Source: Desulfovibrio piger
Lineage (GTDB): Bacteria > Desulfobacterota > Desulfovibrionia > Desulfovibrionales > Desulfovibrionaceae
Assembly: GCF_900116045.1 (NCBI RefSeq)
Contig: NZ_LT630450.1
Location: 1,592,501 to 1,656,500 of the forward strand
Reading direction: 5' to 3'
DNA length: 64,000 nucleotides
How positions within the stretch are numbered: the stretch's first letter is position 1; every line of letters starts with the position of its first letter. A program made the translations under genes and the position numbers. This document shows positions 29,589 to 40,070 of this stretch, piece after piece. Under the pieces are notes generated by a model. That model saw only the letters and a program-made list of their open reading frames with translations, ran no database searches and had not been told where the DNA came from.

Positions 29589-29696
29589 GGCCCCGGCCAG
29601 GCCCAGCGCCTCCTTGTATTCCCGTTTTTTTTGGGGCAATGTCGGAAACCGCCAGTCGTTTGAACACCTGTCAATCCATCGTCGTGGAGAGCTGTC

Positions 29697-30590
29697 ATGG
29701 GTTTCGTGCTCGCCCTCGTTTCCTCCGCCGCTTTCGGTCTCATCCCCCTGTTCAGCCTGCCCCTGCTGCGCAGCGGCCTGTCCGCGGACTGCGTCCTCTT
29801 CTACCGCTTCCTCTTCGCCGCGCTGAGCCTGGGGATCATCCTCGTCCTGCGCCGGGAACGCCTTGCCGCCCCCCTGCATGAGCTCGGCAAGCTGGCCCTG
29901 TTCAGCATCCTCTACGCCCTGGCTGCCCTGCTCATGATCTGGGGCCTGCTCTACCTGCCGGGCGGCGCCACAGCCACACTGCAGTTCCTCTACCCCCTGA
30001 TGGTCATGCTCATCATGACCATCTTCTTTCATGAAAAATTTTCCATCATCACGGCCAGTTCCGTCCTGCTGGCCATCCTTGGTGTGGCCCTGCTGGGCAG
30101 CGGCGGCGGGGATGGCGGCGGCAGCCTGGACCCCGTGGGCGTGGGCCTGCTGCTGGCCTCGGCCCTGTGCAACGCCCTCTACATCTCGGGCCTGCACGTG
30201 GCCCGCATCCACAGCATCTCCGGCCTGAGCATCACCTTCTGGGTGCTGCTCTTCGGTACCGGGGTCTCCCTCATCAATGCCCTGGTCTCCGGTACCTTCG
30301 AGATCATCGGCACCTGGGAACAGCTGGCCCTGAGCCTGCTGCTGGCCGTCATCACCGCGGTCATCTCCAACCTGACCCTGATCCTGGCCATCCAGCGCAT
30401 CGGCTCCACCCTGGCCTCCATCCTGGGCGTGGGCGAGCCGCTCACCGCCGTCACCGTGGGCATCCTCGTCTTCGATGAGCCCGCCACCTTCGCCGTTTTC
30501 AGCGGCGTGGCCGTCATCTGCGCCGCCGTGATCCTGGTCATGGCCGGGCCGCAGATCCAGGCCTGGCTGCGTGCACGAAAACACGGATAG
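29697..30590 (+). CDS. EamA/DMT-family inner-membrane transporter
   Basis: 297 residues with about ten hydrophobic segments in two EamA repeats, separated by a Gly-rich linker (LLGSGGGDGGGSLDP) near residue 140. Members of this drug/metabolite transporter superfamily export amino acids, nucleosides or other small molecules. The substrate cannot be inferred. The conserved RIGSTLASILGVGEPLTAV segment marks the second repeat. The gene stands alone and is convergent with leuB. Confidence 0.85.
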   Translation: MGFVLALVSSAAFGLIPLFSLPLLRSGLSADCVLFYRFLFAALSLGIILVLRRERLAAPLHELGKLALFSILYALAALLMIWGLLYLPGGATATLQFLYPLMVMLIMTIFFHEKFSIITASSVLLAILGVALLGSGGGDGGGSLDPVGVGLLLASALCNALYISGLHVARIHSISGLSITFWVLLFGTGVSLINALVSGTFEIIGTWEQLALSLLLAVITAVISNLTLILAIQRIGSTLASILGVGEPLTAVTVGILVFDEPATFAVFSGVAVICAAVILVMAGPQIQAWLRARKHG

Positions 30591-30661
30591 AGGATGCGGG
30601 AAGGATCGGGCAGCTCCTTTGGGGGGACCGCCGCCGGAGGCGCTTTCCCCTCCCCCATAAG

Positions 30662-30695
30662 ACAAAAGCGGAGCCGCCCCGCAGGGCGGCTCCGC
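30662..30695 (-). terminator. Terminator of the leu operon
   Basis: Perfect 12-base stem GCGGAGCCGCCC (30668-30679) / GGGCGGCTCCGC (30684-30695) with loop CGCA; on the minus strand TTTT follows. Confidence 0.85.
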
Positions 30696-30722
30696 TCCAT
30701 CCCGGAAAAACGGAACCAGCAG

Positions 30723-31796
30723 TTACAGGCGTTCGGCCACCAGGCGGCCCATCCCGGCGCAGCCCACCAGGGTGCAGCCGTCTTCCATGATGTCGCCGGT
30801 ACGGAAACCGTCACGCAGGGTCTGGCGCACGGCATTCTCCACGGCGTCGGCTTCTGCGGACAGGCCGAAGGCCAGGCGCAGCATCATGCCGGCGGACAGG
30901 ATGGTGGCCAGGGGATTGGCCTTGTCCTGACCGGCGATGTCGGGCGCGGAACCGTGGATGGGCTCGAACAGGGCCGGAGCCTGGGCGCCCATGGAGGCGG
31001 AAGGCAGCATGCCCAGCGACCCGGTGATGACGGAGGCCTCGTCGGAGAGGATGTCACCGAAGATGTTGCCGGTGAGGATGACGTCGAACTGCGAGGGGTC
31101 GCGCACCAGCTGCATGGCGGCGTTGTCCACGTACATGTGGCTCAGTTCCACGTCGGGGTAGTCGGCGTGCACTTCCTGCACCACGGCCTTCCAGAGGCGG
31201 GAGGTCTCCAGCACGTTGCTCTTTTCCACGGAGCAGACCTTTTTGCGGCGCTGGCGGGCGGTCTCGAAGGCCACTTTGGCGATGCGGCGGATCTCGTTCT
31301 CGTCGTAGATCATGGTGTTGTAGCCCACGCGCAGGCCGTTGCGCTCTTCGATGGCGCGGGGCTCGCCGAAGTAGATGTCGCCGGTCAGCTCGCGCACCAC
31401 GATGAGGTCCAGGCCGCGGGCCGCGATGTCGGAACGCAGCAGGCAGGCACCGGCCAGCTCGGGCAGCAGCAGGGCGGGACGCAGGTTGGCGAACAGGCCC
31501 AGGGCCTTGCGGATGCCCAGCAGGCCCTTTTCGGGACGGCGGGCAGGCTCGATGTTGTCCCACTTGGGGCCGCCCACGGCGCCCAGATACACGGCATCGG
31601 CCTTCCGGCAGGCTTCCACCGTAGCGGCGGGCAGGGGCTCGCCGGTGGCGTCGATGGCCGCACCGCCGATGAGGGCGGGCACGAAGTCGAATTCATGGCC
31701 GAACTTCTTGGCCACGGCTTCCAGGACGGCCACGCCCTGGGCCACGATCTCGGGACCGATGCCGTCACCCGGCAACAGACAAATGGTCTTTTTCAT
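30723..31796 (-). CDS. leuB: 3-isopropylmalate dehydrogenase
   Basis: 357 residues. NAD-dependent oxidative decarboxylation of 3-isopropylmalate, third step of leucine synthesis. [14 protein letters not shown] at the N-terminus, [56 protein letters not shown] (metal and cofactor site) and [12 protein letters not shown] are typical. The ATG has GAGGATACC upstream. Last gene of the leu run; a 373-base spacer separates it from leuD. Confidence 0.95.
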   Translation of the reverse strand: MKKTICLLPGDGIGPEIVAQGVAVLEAVAKKFGHEFDFVPALIGGAAIDATGEPLPAATVEACRKADAVYLGAVGGPKWDNIEPARRPEKGLLGIRKALGLFANLRPALLLPELAGACLLRSDIAARGLDLIVVRELTGDIYFGEPRAIEERNGLRVGYNTMIYDENEIRRIAKVAFETARQRRKKVCSVEKSNVLETSRLWKAVVQEVHADYPDVELSHMYVDNAAMQLVRDPSQFDVILTGNIFGDILSDEASVITGSLGMLPSASMGAQAPALFEPIHGSAPDIAGQDKANPLATILSAGMMLRLAFGLSAEADAVENAVRQTLRDGFRTGDIMEDGCTLVGCAGMGRLVAERL

Positions 31797-32169
31797 CTTG
31801 GTATCCTCATGCGGTGCCGCAGCACCGCGCTTGTATGCAAAACTGTCCTTGTTCCCTGCGGGACGCCCGTCAAGGGAAGCGGCCCCCGCAGCCACGCCGC
31901 TTCCGTCAGGCTTTCACGGCAGCGGCCCCGCTGATGCCAGGCAGCCGGCAGAAGCCCTCCGGCAGGGAGCCTGAAAGCACCGTCCCGCCCGGGCCACGCA
32001 TGGCAGCCCCCTCAAACACCGGGGGACAGGTATCCGGGGCACGACCACCGTCCCGCCTGCCCCGTCATCGACCGGAACAAAAGTTTTCGGGAGGAGAGGG
32101 GGAGTTTGAGGGGGAGAGGGGCCCCTTTTCAAAAGGGGCCCCTCTCCCCCTCAGCCAATACCTGTCCGC
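31797..32169. other. Spacer between leuD and leuB, 373 bases, carrying hairpin repeat C
   Basis: No gene is recognised. The end nearest leuD holds a long hairpin repeat; the rest is GC-rich with no strong promoter seen. Some relatives may carry a small gene here, which would need comparison. Confidence 0.55.
32078..32152 (+). repeat. Dispersed long-hairpin repeat, copy C
   Basis: Lead-in AAAAGTTTTCGGGAGGAG, then left arm 32108-32129 pairing perfectly with 32131-32152 (22 base pairs) through CCCCTTTT/AAAAGGGG. Same layout as copy B at 16.9 kb. It lies immediately downstream of leuD on the opposite reading direction. Confidence 0.75.
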
Positions 32170-32670
32170 CTAGCCCCTGGCGGCCAGGCGTTCCTTCACA
32201 TAGTTGACCAGGCCGCCCTTGGCCAGGATGGCGGCCATGGAGGCCGGCAGGGGCGGGCACTGGATCTCGGCGCCGTTGGTCAGGTCGCGGATGAGGCCGG
32301 TGGCGGCATCCACTTCCAGCTGGTCGCCGTCGTTGATCTTGTCCACGTCGTCGCCCACTTCCATGAGCAGCAGGCCCATGTTGAAGGCGTTGCGGTAGAA
32401 GATGCGGGCAAAGCTGTGGCCGATGACCACGGACATGCCCGCGCCCAGGATGGCGATGGGGGCGTGCTCGCGGGAGGAGCCGCAGCCGAAGTTGCGGCCG
32501 GCCACCATGATGTCGCCGGGCTTCACGCGCTTGACCCAGTCAGGTTCCAGACCGGCCATGCAGTTGGCGCCCAGCTCCTTGGCGTCGGAGGTCACCAGGA
32601 AGCGGGCCGGGATGATGGCGTCGGTATCGATATGTTCGCCCACTTTGTGGGCCGTACCTTTGTAATTCAT
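32170..32670 (-). CDS. leuD: 3-isopropylmalate dehydratase small subunit
   Basis: 166 residues, swivelling domain that forms isopropylmalate isomerase with Leu[33 protein letters not shown] and [16 protein letters not shown] are signature blocks. This is the short (about 165-residue) type found with the archaeal-like LeuC. Starts 26 bases after the leuC stop, with GGATCACG upstream. Confidence 0.95.
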   Translation of the reverse strand: MNYKGTAHKVGEHIDTDAIIPARFLVTSDAKELGANCMAGLEPDWVKRVKPGDIMVAGRNFGCGSSREHAPIAILGAGMSVVIGHSFARIFYRNAFNMGLLLMEVGDDVDKINDGDQLEVDAATGLIRDLTNGAEIQCPPLPASMAAILAKGGLVNYVKERLAARG

Positions 32671-32696
32671 GACGTGATCCTTTCTGAAAAAACGGC

Positions 32697-33959
32697 TTAG
32701 AGCTGGTCAGGGCCGGCGATGCAGCCCGCCACGGCACTGGCGGCCGCCACCACGGGGCTGGACAGGTAGACTTCGGAATCCAGGCTGCCCATACGGCCGC
32801 GGAAGTTGCGGTTGGTGGTGGCCACGGCGCGTTCGCCGTCGCCCAGGATGCCCATGTGGCCGCCCAGGCAGGGGCCGCAGGTGCAGGGGCCCACGATGCA
32901 GCCGGCATCCATGAAGACGTCCATCAGGCCTTCCTTGAGGCACTGCTTCCACACGGCGGGGGTGGAGGGCAGGATGATGCAGCGCACGCCCTTGGCCACC
33001 TTGCGGCCGCGCAGGATCTCGGCGGCGTCGCGCATGTCGCTGATGCGGCCGTTGGTGCAGGAGCCCACCACCACCTGCTGCACGGGCAGGTCCTTGAGCT
33101 CGGAAACGTTCTTCACGTTGGAGGGCAGGTGCGGACAGGCCACCACGGGTTCCTGGCCGGTCACGTCGATGTCCACCACGCGCTCGTACGCGGCGCCCTC
33201 GTCAGCGGCCAGGCTCATGGTCACGCCGGGACGGCCGTGTTCGGCGCAGTACTGGCGGGTGAGCTCGTCCACGGCGAACAGGCCCACCTTGCCGCCGGCC
33301 TCGATGGCCATGTTGGCCATGGTCAGACGGCCTTCCACCGGCAGGGCATTGATGACGGAGCCACCGAATTCCAGGGCCTTGTACAGGGCACCGTCCACGC
33401 CGATGGTCTTGATGAGCAGCAGCATCAGGTCCTTGCCGCGCAGCCACCTGGGCATCCGGCCGTTGATGTTCACGCGGATGGTGGGGGGCACCTTGATCCA
33501 GGTCTCGCCCAGGGCCATGCCGGCGGCGATGTCGGTGGAGCCCATGCCCGTGGCGAAGGCGCCGATGCCGCCGTAGGTGCAGGTGTGGCTGTCCGCGCCG
33601 ATGACCACGTCACCGGGGCCCACCAGGCCGCGTTCGGGCAGCAGGGTGTGCTCCACGCCGCAGTCGCCGCCTTCATAGTAATGGGTGATGCCCTGCTCCC
33701 GGGCGAACTGGCGGCTGATCATCACCTGGTTGGCCGAGGCGATGTCCTTCTGGGGCGTGAAGTGGTCCATGACCAGGGCGATCCTGTCCTTGTCGAACAC
33801 ATGGCTGGCGCCCATGCCCTTGAAGGATTTGATGGCCAGGGGGCCGGTGATGTCATTGGCCAGCACCAGGGACAGGCGGCACTGGACGATCTGTCCGTCG
33901 CGCTCGATGACGTCGTCGGTGTGGGCTTGCAGGATCTTTTGCGCAAGCGTCTGAGGCAT
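32697..33959 (-). CDS. leuC: 3-isopropylmalate dehydratase large subunit
   Basis: 420 residues. Binds the 4Fe-4S cluster that isomerises 2- to 3-isopropylmalate. Cluster cysteines are expected in GSCTNGR and in [45 protein letters not shown] and NRNFRGRMG are conserved. The length and motifs fit the homoaconitase/LeuC-2 type. ATG at 33959 with GGAGAA upstream. Confidence 0.95.
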   Translation of the reverse strand: MPQTLAQKILQAHTDDVIERDGQIVQCRLSLVLANDITGPLAIKSFKGMGASHVFDKDRIALVMDHFTPQKDIASANQVMISRQFAREQGITHYYEGGDCGVEHTLLPERGLVGPGDVVIGADSHTCTYGGIGAFATGMGSTDIAAGMALGETWIKVPPTIRVNINGRMPRWLRGKDLMLLLIKTIGVDGALYKALEFGGSVINALPVEGRLTMANMAIEAGGKVGLFAVDELTRQYCAEHGRPGVTMSLAADEGAAYERVVDIDVTGQEPVVACPHLPSNVKNVSELKDLPVQQVVVGSCTNGRISDMRDAAEILRGRKVAKGVRCIILPSTPAVWKQCLKEGLMDVFMDAGCIVGPCTCGPCLGGHMGILGDGERAVATTNRNFRGRMGSLDSEVYLSSPVVAAASAVAGCIAGPDQL

Positions 33960-34062
33960 GATGGTTCTCCTTGTCCGGGGCGCGAAGGACGCTCCCGTGT
34001 GAATGCATTGTCCGGGGGAGGGCCCTTTCACGTCGGCAGAGGCCCCCTCCCCTTGGTAAATC

Positions 34063-35610
34063 CTAGCTGTGCTGGCAGTGCAGGCGCTCGCCTTCCTTTT
34101 CCTTCTTGGCCAGGTGGTTGAGGGCGTTCACATAGGCGCGCGCCGTGGCCACCAGGATGTCGGGATGGGCGCCGCGGCCCACGGCCGAGAACTCGCCTTC
34201 GCGCAGGCGCACGGTCACTTCGCCCAGGGCGTCGGTACCGCCGGTGACGGCATTGACCGCGTACTGTTCCAGCTGGGGTTCGCGGCCCAGCATGTCGTTG
34301 ATGACATTGAAGATGGCGTCCACGGGGCCCACACCGAAGCCCGCGCCGCTCTTTTCCATGCCGTCCACGTCCATGAGCACGGCGGCCGTGGGCGGCACGC
34401 CGCCGGCATCGGAGCTCTGCACGCTCACATGGCGCAGACGGTAGAGGTCGGGCATACGGTAGACTTCTTCCTGCACCAGGGCCATGAGGTCGTCGTCGAG
34501 CAGGGTCTTCTTGCGGTCGGCCAGGGCCTTGACGGCCTCGAAAACGATCTGCAGCTGGTCGTCGTCCAGGCTGTAGCCCAGGCTCTCGAACTTGTTGCGC
34601 ACGGCATTGCGGCCGGAATGCTTGCCGATGACCAGGTTGCTCTCGTTGCGGCCCACGGACTGCGGGGTCATGATCTCGTAGGTCTCGCGGTTCTTGAGCA
34701 TGCCGTCCTGATGGATGCCGGACTCATGGGCAAAGGCGTTGGCGCCCACGATGGCCTTGTTGTTGGGAATGGGCTGGCCGATGGTCATGGAGAGCAGGCG
34801 GCAGGAAGGATAGAGCTGCTCGGTGACGATGCCGTGCTCCAGGCCGTAGTAGTCCTTGCGCACGCGCAGGGCCATGGCCAGCTCTTCAAGGGCGGCGTTG
34901 CCGGCGCGTTCGCCGATGCCGCTGATGGTCACCTCGGCCTGGCGGGCCCCCACGCTGAGGGCGGCCAGGGTGTTGGCCACGGCCAGGCCCAGGTCGTTGT
35001 GGCAGTGCACGCTGAAGATGGCCTTGTCGCTGTTGGGCGTGTTCTCGATGACGTAGCGGATGAGGTCGGCGAATTCCTGCGGCTGGGCATAGCCCACGGT
35101 ATCGGGCAGGTTGATGGTGGTGGCACCGGCCCTGATGGCGGTCTCCACCACGCGGCACAGGAAGTCACGCTCGGAACGGGAGGCGTCCTCGGCGGAGAAC
35201 TCCACGTTGTCGGTGTATCCGGCGCAGCGGCGCACCCCGGCCTCGATCATCTGCAGCACCACCTCAGGGTCCTTGCGCAGCTTGTACTTCATGTGCAGGG
35301 GCGAGGTAGAGAGGAAGGTATGGATGCGGGGATTCCTGGCGTCCTTCACGGCCTCCCAGCAGCGGTCGATGTCGCTGTCCATGCAGCGGCACAGGCCCGC
35401 CACCTGGATGGATTTCGCCTGCCGGGCGATACGCTGCACGGACTCGAAATCCCCCTGGCTGGAGGCGGGGAAACCGGCTTCCATAATGTCCACGCCCAGC
35501 ACTTCGAGCTGGTAGGCAATACGGAGCTTTTCCTGAAGGTTCATGGTCGCGCCCGGCGACTGTTCGCCGTCACGCAGGGTGGTGTCGAAAAAGAGCACGC
35601 GGTTGGACAT
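34063..35610 (-). CDS. leuA: 2-isopropylmalate synthase
   Basis: 515 residues. Condenses acetyl-CoA and 2-oxoisovalerate; the committed and feedback-regulated step. Catalytic TIM barrel with [17 protein letters not shown] and the metal site [34 protein letters not shown] follows. The C-terminal regulatory domain that binds leucine is present (about residues 390-500). First of the leu genes, 122 bases after pssA, with an inverted repeat in the leader. Confidence 0.96.
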   Translation of the reverse strand: MSNRVLFFDTTLRDGEQSPGATMNLQEKLRIAYQLEVLGVDIMEAGFPASSQGDFESVQRIARQAKSIQVAGLCRCMDSDIDRCWEAVKDARNPRIHTFLSTSPLHMKYKLRKDPEVVLQMIEAGVRRCAGYTDNVEFSAEDASRSERDFLCRVVETAIRAGATTINLPDTVGYAQPQEFADLIRYVIENTPNSDKAIFSVHCHNDLGLAVANTLAALSVGARQAEVTISGIGERAGNAALEELAMALRVRKDYYGLEHGIVTEQLYPSCRLLSMTIGQPIPNNKAIVGANAFAHESGIHQDGMLKNRETYEIMTPQSVGRNESNLVIGKHSGRNAVRNKFESLGYSLDDDQLQIVFEAVKALADRKKTLLDDDLMALVQEEVYRMPDLYRLRHVSVQSSDAGGVPPTAAVLMDVDGMEKSGAGFGVGPVDAIFNVINDMLGREPQLEQYAVNAVTGGTDALGEVTVRLREGEFSAVGRGAHPDILVATARAYVNALNHLAKKEKEGERLHCQHS

Positions 35611-35626
35611 GGATCTGACTCCTCTG

Positions 35627-35700
35627 ATCGGACACCCTCGGAGGGTGCTTGTTTGTTATGCCACTGCATAACGGCCGCCCTGCCGGCGGCGATCAGAAGG
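35627..35700 (-). promoter_or_regulatory. Leader of leuA with inverted repeats
   Basis: GTTATGC CACT GCATAAC is an inverted repeat at 35655-35672. A second, CACCCTC/GAGGGTG, lies at about 35631-35647, and TCTGATC/GATCAGA flank both. It could be an operator or an attenuator. A reading frame starting in it has no run of leucine codons. Confidence 0.4.
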
Positions 35701-35732
35701 TTCTCGATCCGCCCCCGCGGGGCGACAAACCG

Positions 35733-36524
35733 TTACGCAGCTTTATCTTCGTCCTGCAGATTCAGGGCGCGTAGTAGCTGACGGTTACGACGGGGCAGGA
35801 TGACGAAAGAATAGTAGAGGCCGCCGCAGAGATAGACGGCACAAAGCAGAAAGCCGAACAGGCGCGGCTGGGCGTAGACCAGGCCGAAGATGACCATAAC
35901 GGCCAGCAGATAGCGCACCGGATGGGCCCGCAGGAAATCATACTCCTTGAAGGAGAAGTAGCGCACGCGGCTGACCATGAGCACGCCCAGGCCCAGCGCG
36001 ATGATGCTGCTGACATAGGGCAGGGCGGGCCGGAAGAATTCCGGCAGGATGCCGGCAAAATACAGGAAGGCCACCACCGTGCAGCCCGCGGCGGGGATGG
36101 GCAGGCCGATGAAGAAGCGTTTGCCGGTCACGGCCGTGCTGATGTTGAAGCGGGCCAGACGCAGGGCGCCGCAGGCGGCGAACAGAAAGGCCACCACCAC
36201 GCCGAAACGGCCCAGGCCCTCCAGCTGCCACTGCCAGAGCAGGAAGGCCGGAGCAAGGCCGAAGGCGATGAGGTCGGCCAGGGAGTCATACTGGACACCG
36301 AATTCACTGGCCGTATGGGTCAGGCGCGCCACCTTGCCGTCCATGCCGTCCAAGAGGGCGGACAGCACGATGGCCAGCCCCGCCTCTTCAAAACGGGACT
36401 GCACGGCCCAGACCATGGACAGAAAGCCCATGAACATGCTCAACGACGTGATGAGGTTGGGCAGGAGGTAGATGCTCTTGTGTACGGGCAGTTTTTTTTC
36501 TTGCGGCTTGGTGTCCACAACCAT
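35733..36524 (-). CDS. pssA: CDP-diacylglycerol-serine O-phosphatidyltransferase
   Basis: 263 residues, integral membrane. Makes phosphatidylserine from CDP-diacylglycerol and serine. The CDP-alcohol phosphotransferase motif is complete: D59, D62-G63, A66-R67, G76, D80, D84. Six to eight hydrophobic segments follow. It lies 20 bases after psd, which converts its product to phosphatidylethanolamine. A further 122 bases downstream is leuA. Confidence 0.94.
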   Translation of the reverse strand: MVVDTKPQEKKLPVHKSIYLLPNLITSLSMFMGFLSMVWAVQSRFEEAGLAIVLSALLDGMDGKVARLTHTASEFGVQYDSLADLIAFGLAPAFLLWQWQLEGLGRFGVVVAFLFAACGALRLARFNISTAVTGKRFFIGLPIPAAGCTVVAFLYFAGILPEFFRPALPYVSSIIALGLGVLMVSRVRYFSFKEYDFLRAHPVRYLLAVMVIFGLVYAQPRLFGFLLCAVYLCGGLYYSFVILPRRNRQLLRALNLQDEDKAA

Positions 36525-36544
36525 GCTCCACTCGACGGTCGGAA

Positions 36545-37186
36545 TCAGTTTCTGGTGGCAAGCGTGCTCTGGCCTGCGAAGACCTGCTCGCCGATGCTCA
36601 CAGAGGGAACATAGCCTTCGGGCAGGTAAAGGTCAACACGCGAACCGAAGCGGATCATGCCGTAGCGCTGGCCGCGCTCCAGGGCGTCACCTTCGGACAC
36701 GCGGCAGACGATGCGGCGGGCGATGAGCCCGGCGATCTGCACCATGGTCCAGGCGGCGCCGTCCTCGCCGCGCAGCAGGTAGCCGCAGCGCTCGTTGTCG
36801 GTGGCGGCCTTGTCGTAGGCGGCATTGACGAACGTGCCCGGCCAGTAGCGGATCTGCTCCACCACGCCGCTCACGGGCGAGCGGTTCACATGCACGCTGA
36901 ACACGTTCATGAAGATGCTGACGCAGGTGCGCTCTTCCCCGGTCAGCGGATCGGGCTTGCGCTCGATGCGGACGACACGGCCGTCGGCCGGGCTGACGGC
37001 CAGGCCGGGCGCGGTGGGCACCACGCGTTCGGGGTCACGGAAGAAATGGAAGGCGAACCAGCACAGGGCCAGGGCCAGGACAGCGGGGACCGGCCAGTCG
37101 AGACAGGCGAAAACAAGGGCCGTCAGGGCCGTGATGCCGATGGTGGGCCAGCCTTCGGGGGTGATGCCGCAGGAAGCAGGGCGCAT
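36545..37186 (-). CDS. psd: Phosphatidylserine decarboxylase proenzyme (short type)
   Basis: 213 residues. Pyruvoyl enzyme that decarboxylates phosphatidylserine. An N-terminal hydrophobic segment (about 14-38) anchors it. Conserved [37 protein letters not shown] and the self-cleavage site FGS in [12 protein letters not shown], where the serine becomes the pyruvoyl group. This is the compact archaeal-like class. ATG at 37186 with GGAGAAACTGC upstream. Forms a pair with pssA. Confidence 0.94.
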   Translation of the reverse strand: MRPASCGITPEGWPTIGITALTALVFACLDWPVPAVLALALCWFAFHFFRDPERVVPTAPGLAVSPADGRVVRIERKPDPLTGEERTCVSIFMNVFSVHVNRSPVSGVVEQIRYWPGTFVNAAYDKAATDNERCGYLLRGEDGAAWTMVQIAGLIARRIVCRVSEGDALERGQRYGMIRFGSRVDLYLPEGYVPSVSIGEQVFAGQSTLATRN

Positions 37187-37217
37187 GCAGTTTCTCCTGG
37201 TGGGATGGAAAACAGAG

Positions 37218-38819
37218 CTATAGCCTGTCGTCCGCCGCAAGGCAAGCGGACTTTTTCACGACCTCCCCGGCAAGATGGGCCCTGTTGCGTCCGCGCTCCT
37301 TGGCGCGGTACAGGGCACTGTCGGCGGTCTCCAGGAGCCGGGGCAGGGTCTCGGGCGTCAGCTCCTCGACGGCGGCCACGCCCAGGCTGATGGTCACATG
37401 TCCGGCAGGGCTGCCGGGGTGGGGGATGTCCAGCTGCTCCACGGCCTGGCGCAGGCGCTCGGCCACATGCAGGGCATGCTCCGGCGGGACCTCTTCCAGC
37501 ACCACGGCGAACTCCTCCCCGCCGTAGCGGAAGATCTCGCGGTCGCCGCCACGCAGGCAGCCGCGCATGACCTGGGCCACCCGGTGCAGGCATACGTCCC
37601 CTTCCTGATGGCCCAGCGTGTCATTATAGATCTTGAACAGGTCCACATCCAGCATGATGAGGCTGACCGCCCGCCGCAGATCCGCCAGGCCCGCCAGGCG
37701 CATGTCCAGGGCACGCCGGTTGGCGATGCCCGTCAGGCTGTCCATGAAGCTCATGCGGGAGTAGGCGGCCTTCTCCTGTTCCAGCCGGCAGCTGCGTTCC
37801 CTGAGGGAACCCAGGTAGCCGCCGAGGTCGGGCATGATGTCCACCACTTCCTGCAATTCGGTGATGCGGACGGCGGGGATGGGCTCCGGCTGCATGCCGT
37901 CGCGCAGGCGGGAAAGGTTGCCAGCGATGCGCACCAGCGGCCGCAGCAGGTCACGCCGCAGCAGCAGGAGCAGGACCAGCAGGAAGGCCAGCAGCCCCAG
38001 GGTGAAGAAAAAGATGCTCCAGACGATATATTTCGTGGAATGGGACAGGGATTCGGCTTCTTCCAGGGAGCGCTGCAACTCGCGCGAGGAGATGACATTG
38101 ACCAGATGCAGCAGCGTGTCCTCCAGGGCCTGCCACTGGGCACGGGCCCGGGCGTCGGCGGCGAGCTTTTCTTCCCAGGCCCCCACCAGGGCGAGCCTGC
38201 GCTGCCCGAGCAGGTCGCAGATGTCCCGGAGATCCGCGGATGCCGCGCAAACGCGCTCCACCGGGGCCAGCAGGCGCTGCATCTCGTCAAAGGCTTTCCG
38301 GCCGTGGCGCACGCCGTCCCTGCCGGTGTGGGAAAAGATCACCTCCCCGGACAGATCCCGCCCTGTGGCCAGCTCCAGCCTGTTGAGGGCCAGCATCAGT
38401 TCCATCTCATGCCGGTGCAGCCGGGAAAGGCCCCTGTCCGCCTTCATGCAGATGTCATAGAGCTGCCGGATGCGCGGGCCCAGCTCCAGGACCTCGGCGG
38501 CCACGGGCGAGGGATCATGCTCCATGCCGGCCAGCAGGGCCTCGGCATGCAGGCGGGCGCGCCGCCGCTCCAGGGGGGCCTCGGCCAGATAGATGATGGC
38601 CAGCTGCTTGCGCAGCATGTTCAGGTTGGTCCGGGTGCGCTGGGCTTCGAGGATCCCGGGCAGCTGCACGTCCTGCAATGCCTCCACCGTGGTGCGGAAA
38701 CGGGCCAGATAGGGCCAGAGCACGGCCACAGCCAGCAGGAGCATCACGCACCAGGGCAGCACCAGCAGGGCCAGATACCGGCGGGCCGGCAAGGGTTTGT
38801 TACGGATGAAGCCTATCAT
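37218..38819 (-). CDS. Membrane-anchored diguanylate cyclase with periplasmic sensor
   Basis: 533 residues. A membrane segment ([19 protein letters not shown], about 15-35), a mostly helical periplasmic region of about 250 residues, a second membrane segment ([19 protein letters not shown]), a HAMP-like linker ([13 protein letters not shown]), then a GGDEF domain. The active-site motif RYGGEEF is intact, so cyclic di-GMP synthesis is likely. The RxxD (RGGD) upstream is one residue out of the canonical I-site spacing, so feedback may be lost. It lies 70 bases downstream of a solute-binding protein gene and 31 bases before psd. The ATG at 38819 gives a normal N-terminus. Confidence 0.85.
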   Translation of the reverse strand: MIGFIRNKPLPARRYLALLVLPWCVMLLLAVAVLWPYLARFRTTVEALQDVQLPGILEAQRTRTNLNMLRKQLAIIYLAEAPLERRRARLHAEALLAGMEHDPSPVAAEVLELGPRIRQLYDICMKADRGLSRLHRHEMELMLALNRLELATGRDLSGEVIFSHTGRDGVRHGRKAFDEMQRLLAPVERVCAASADLRDICDLLGQRRLALVGAWEEKLAADARARAQWQALEDTLLHLVNVISSRELQRSLEEAESLSHSTKYIVWSIFFFTLGLLAFLLVLLLLLRRDLLRPLVRIAGNLSRLRDGMQPEPIPAVRITELQEVVDIMPDLGGYLGSLRERSCRLEQEKAAYSRMSFMDSLTGIANRRALDMRLAGLADLRRAVSLIMLDVDLFKIYNDTLGHQEGDVCLHRVAQVMRGCLRGGDREIFRYGGEEFAVVLEEVPPEHALHVAERLRQAVEQLDIPHPGSPAGHVTISLGVAAVEELTPETLPRLLETADSALYRAKERGRNRAHLAGEVVKKSACLAADDRL

Positions 38820-38889
38820 GGCAAGACCTTGGAAAGCTCCCTTCCGGGAAAGGGACCGTGGAGATCCCGCAGCGTACCGCCGCCCGGTA

Positions 38890-39624
38890 TCAGTAGATGA
38901 TGTACTGGAAATAGTTGCGGCTGCGGTTATGGAGCTCGCCACTGTACAGCAGGGCCTTCAGGGCCCTGTTCACGGCATCCAGCAGATCGCGACGATCCGT
39001 CCTGACCGCCACACGGCTCCCGGTGACCTTCGTCTCGGCATCGAAGGGGACATCCAGCCTGTCGAATTCCTGCCCCTGGTCCGTCAGCAAAAAGGCATAT
39101 CCGGCCAGGTCGTTGATGAACAGAACGTCGATCTCGCCCCGTTGCAGACGGCGGATGAGCTCTCCCACACTGCCGGTGACGATGGTGGCCCCGGGCCAGA
39201 AGCCCCGGGCCCGCTGCTCCAGCACGGAGCCCCGGTAGACGCCGATGCGCGCCCCCGCGTCCCCCGGGCCGACCCCGCCGGGACGCCCGATGCACATGGC
39301 CCGCGAATGATAGTACGGGGTGCTGTAGAGCAGCCCTTCCTGCCTGGGCTCCAGGCGCTGGGCAAATATCAGGTCCAGGCTGCCGTCCCGAATCCCCTGC
39401 AGCAACTTCTCCTGCGTGGCGAACGTCCAGACGCAGGAGCGCCCCAGCCGCCGGCACAGGGAATCGGCCAGGTCGTACTCGAAGCCCCGGCGCTGCCCTT
39501 CCCTGTCGATGTAGGACAGGGGCGGGTAATCGTCCGTGAGGCCCACATGCAGGGCCTCGCCTGCCGCGGGCGACGCCGCGAGGCAGAGGCATAAACATAG
39601 GGCAGAGATAAGGAATTGCTGCAT
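38890..39624 (-). CDS. Periplasmic solute-binding protein (SBP_bac_3 type)
   Basis: 244 residues with a Sec signal (ending AASPAAGEA). Type II periplasmic binding fold of the amino-acid family: LHVGLTDDYPPLSYIDREG, GFEYDLADSLCRRLG, GSLDLIFAQ, YSTPYYHSRAM and LQRGEIDVLFINDLA. No ABC transporter genes accompany it. The next gene is a diguanylate cyclase with a periplasmic domain, so it may act as a ligand sensor rather than a transporter. ATG at 39624 is chosen; a TTG two codons upstream is possible. No strong ribosome site. Confidence 0.8.
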   Translation of the reverse strand: MQQFLISALCLCLCLAASPAAGEALHVGLTDDYPPLSYIDREGQRRGFEYDLADSLCRRLGRSCVWTFATQEKLLQGIRDGSLDLIFAQRLEPRQEGLLYSTPYYHSRAMCIGRPGGVGPGDAGARIGVYRGSVLEQRARGFWPGATIVTGSVGELIRRLQRGEIDVLFINDLAGYAFLLTDQGQEFDRLDVPFDAETKVTGSRVAVRTDRRDLLDAVNRALKALLYSGELHNRSRNYFQYIIY

Positions 39625-39737
39625 AGACAATTACCAATAGTAATTTTTTTCACCCTACACTATTCTACGGTAAAAGCCAGCCCTCTGTGCGGTTGCCAGC
39701 CACGCCGCCAGTCCGTATAGTCGGGCCGAGGTGGAAC

Positions 39738-40061
39738 ATGAGACATTCGCCCCTTTTCCTGCTGGTCATCTGCGCCCTGGCGGCCCTGCTGGCCGCCTGC
39801 GGCCCCAGGGATATCGGTACCGGCACCTCGGAGCCCGACACCACGCCGGCCGGCGTCAGCGGTGCGGACACCATGCGCCAGCCCATGACCGGCAACAACA
39901 GTACCCAGACCATGCTGTATTATTTCAACCGGCCGGACGTCATGCAGTCCATGCAGCGCAGCCAGTTCAACACATACATGCGCCACATGGGCCGGGACAT
40001 CCCGCCCGAAGATCCGGCTTACCGGGCCGTCCCCCGGCAGCGCAGCCCCTTCCGCCAATAG
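39738..40061 (+). CDS. Small outer-membrane-type lipoprotein, unknown
   Basis: 107 residues. Signal with lipobox LLAACG, so the cysteine at about residue 21 is likely lipidated. The rest is Thr/Gly/Pro/Met-rich and polar (GTGTSEPDTTPAGVSGAD, FNRPDVMQSMQRSQF). No domain is recognised. GAGGTGG precedes the ATG. It is divergent from the solute-binding protein and ends 9 bases before a YdjM-like hydrolase. Confidence 0.75.
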   Translation: MRHSPLFLLVICALAALLAACGPRDIGTGTSEPDTTPAGVSGADTMRQPMTGNNSTQTMLYYFNRPDVMQSMQRSQFNTYMRHMGRDIPPEDPAYRAVPRQRSPFRQ

Positions 40062-40070
40062 AGGAACATC

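Noticed and set aside
35611..35680. Leucine leader peptide for classical attenuation of leuA
   Set aside because: The only small frame in the leader has no leucine codons.
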